Part shown: positions 5,957 through 6,723 of the stretch, piece by piece
Layout of the letters: each line of letters starts with the position of its first letter
Position numbering within the stretch: the first letter of the stretch is position 1
Source of the DNA: Thiobacillus sp.
Lineage (GTDB): Bacteria > Pseudomonadota > Gammaproteobacteria > Burkholderiales > Thiobacillaceae
Assembly: GCA_003510325.1 (NCBI GenBank)
Contig: DONB01000246.1
Coordinates: 1,509 to 8,231 of the forward strand
Direction: 5' to 3'
DNA length: 6,723 nucleotides
Translations under genes and position numbers: made by a program
Notes under the pieces: generated by a model
What the model was told of the DNA's origin: nothing
Seen by the model: only the letters and a program-made list of their open reading frames with translations
Databases searched by the model: none

Positions 5957-6723
5957 GTAGCGCAAAACCCACCACCGGACACGATGCACGTCGCTTGCCG
6001 ACGCGCATTCGTCATGCGCTCTGGCGGCACGGAAAATCCATACGCCATCGCATGCTGCCGCGTCCCGTCGCGCAGCATGTATTCGTTGCCGGCATGCAGC
6101 GTTCAGGCACCAATCTGCTGATGGAAGTGCTGGATGCCAGTGTGGATACCCGGGTATTCCATGAGACCGACCCGCGTGCCTTCAAGCGCTATGAAATGCG
6201 CGAAATTGCCGTGATCCAGGCGCTTTCGGAACGCTGCACTGCACCGGTATTCGTGATCAAGGCGTTATGCGAGCTCGATCGCATCAGGTTCCTGATGGAC
6301 ACGTTCCCCGGCGCGAAAACCATTTGGGTGGTTCGCGACTGGCGTGACAGCGTCAACTCGGCTGTCAAGTCGTTCGGAAACTTCGTTGCGCAATGGAAGC
6401 GCCTGGCGAACGGTGACGTGAATGGCTGGCGTGGACGCGGCATGTTGCCCGCGACTCGCGAGCTTCTTGCGGCCATGTATCGCCCCGACGCCAGTGAAGC
6501 CGAGGGCGCGGCCATCATGTGGTTTTATCGCAATGTCCTGTTCTTCGAGCAGCGGCTGGCCGCTGATCCGAATGTGAAGGTCGTGTTTTACGAAGACCTG
6601 GTGCGTTATCCACAACGTGAAGTTGCTGCGGTTTACGATTTCCTTGGCCTGCGGGGATTTAGTCATTCGGTTGCTCGCCGCATTCATGCACGTTCGGTCA
6701 AGCATCGCATTCCATCAGGCGTT
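5953..6723 (+). CDS. Sulfotransferase family protein (PAPS-dependent), 3' end outside window
   Basis: The frame is open for 257 codons to the window edge with no stop. It starts at an ATG that overlaps the previous stop (ATGA). Seen: an N-terminal basic stretch (about residues 13-37), then VAGMQRSGTNLLM at 45-57, which is the loop binding the 5'-phosphosulfate of PAPS. VVRDWRDSVNSAVK at 126-139 supplies R128 and S136, eight residues apart, as in the 3'-phosphate-binding site of sulfotransferases. A late FYEDLV...FLGL block at 212-233 is also typical of the superfamily. About 30-60 residues may be missing. Inference: it sulfates the exopolysaccharide or its lipid-linked precursor. A small-molecule or protein acceptor cannot be excluded. 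There is no clear Shine-Dalgarno site, so it probably depends on coupling. G+C is about 58% over 6001-6723, lower than its neighbours, and it uses rarer codons such as TTA (L105) and ATA (I30), which suggests later acquisition. Confidence 0.9.
   Translation, partial: MSSAKPTTGHDARRLPTRIRHALWRHGKSIRHRMLPRPVAQHVFVAGMQRSGTNLLMEVLDASVDTRVFHETDPRAFKRYEMREIAVIQALSERCTAPVFVIKALCELDRIRFLMDTFPGAKTIWVVRDWRDSVNSAVKSFGNFVAQWKRLANGDVNGWRGRGMLPATRELLAAMYRPDASEAEGAAIMWFYRNVLFFEQRLAADPNVKVVFYEDLVRYPQREVAAVYDFLGLRGFSHSVARRIHARSVKHRIPSGV

Noticed and set aside
6265..6705. Minus-strand open frame of 146 codons at the window end
   Set aside because: The plus strand in this region encodes an uninterrupted sulfotransferase with both PAPS-binding motifs, which explains the region better.

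Overview
The window (about 65% G+C by hand count of sampled lines) reads as one tightly packed plus-strand operon segment from an exosortase A (XrtA)/PEP-CTERM-linked exopolysaccharide locus. The gene families, their order and the base composition suggest a Gram-negative betaproteobacterium, such as the Rhodocyclales (Thauera, Azoarcus and Dechloromonas relatives). The genus is inferred, because no rRNA or other marker gene is present.

Layout: (1) 3-395, the 3' end of a gene ending in an EpsI domain, probably the C-terminal domain of the fused exosortase XrtA; (2) 392-1516, a GT4 glycosyltransferase of the XrtA-associated TIGR03088 type; (3) 1562-3481, the XrtA-system amidotransferase, a class II glutaminase plus asparagine-synthetase-like protein; (4) 3478-4704, an XrtA-associated GT4 glycosyltransferase of the TIGR04063 (Daro_2409) type; (5) 4697-5956, a third GT4 glycosyltransferase, probably starting at TTG; (6) 5953 to the window edge, a PAPS-dependent sulfotransferase cut off at its 3' end. 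Four of the five junctions overlap (4, 4, 8 and 4 bases) and the fifth is a 45-base gap, so the genes are very likely co-transcribed and largely translationally coupled. No internal promoter or terminator is convincing.

How they may work together: the three glycosyltransferases would add sugars to a lipid-linked exopolysaccharide repeat unit on the cytoplasmic side of the inner membrane. The amidotransferase would convert a carboxylate, perhaps on a uronic acid, to an amide. The sulfotransferase may add sulfate to the glycan. The exosortase processes PEP-CTERM proteins that are exported alongside the polysaccharide. Genes 1-4 look like the conserved XrtA core. Genes 5-6 look like a variable, strain-specific tail, and gene 6 is clearly lower in G+C than the rest.

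No wholly new system is visible. The points most worth following are the amidation-plus-sulfation combination, the composition break at the sulfotransferase, and the differing donor-site residues of the three glycosyltransferases.
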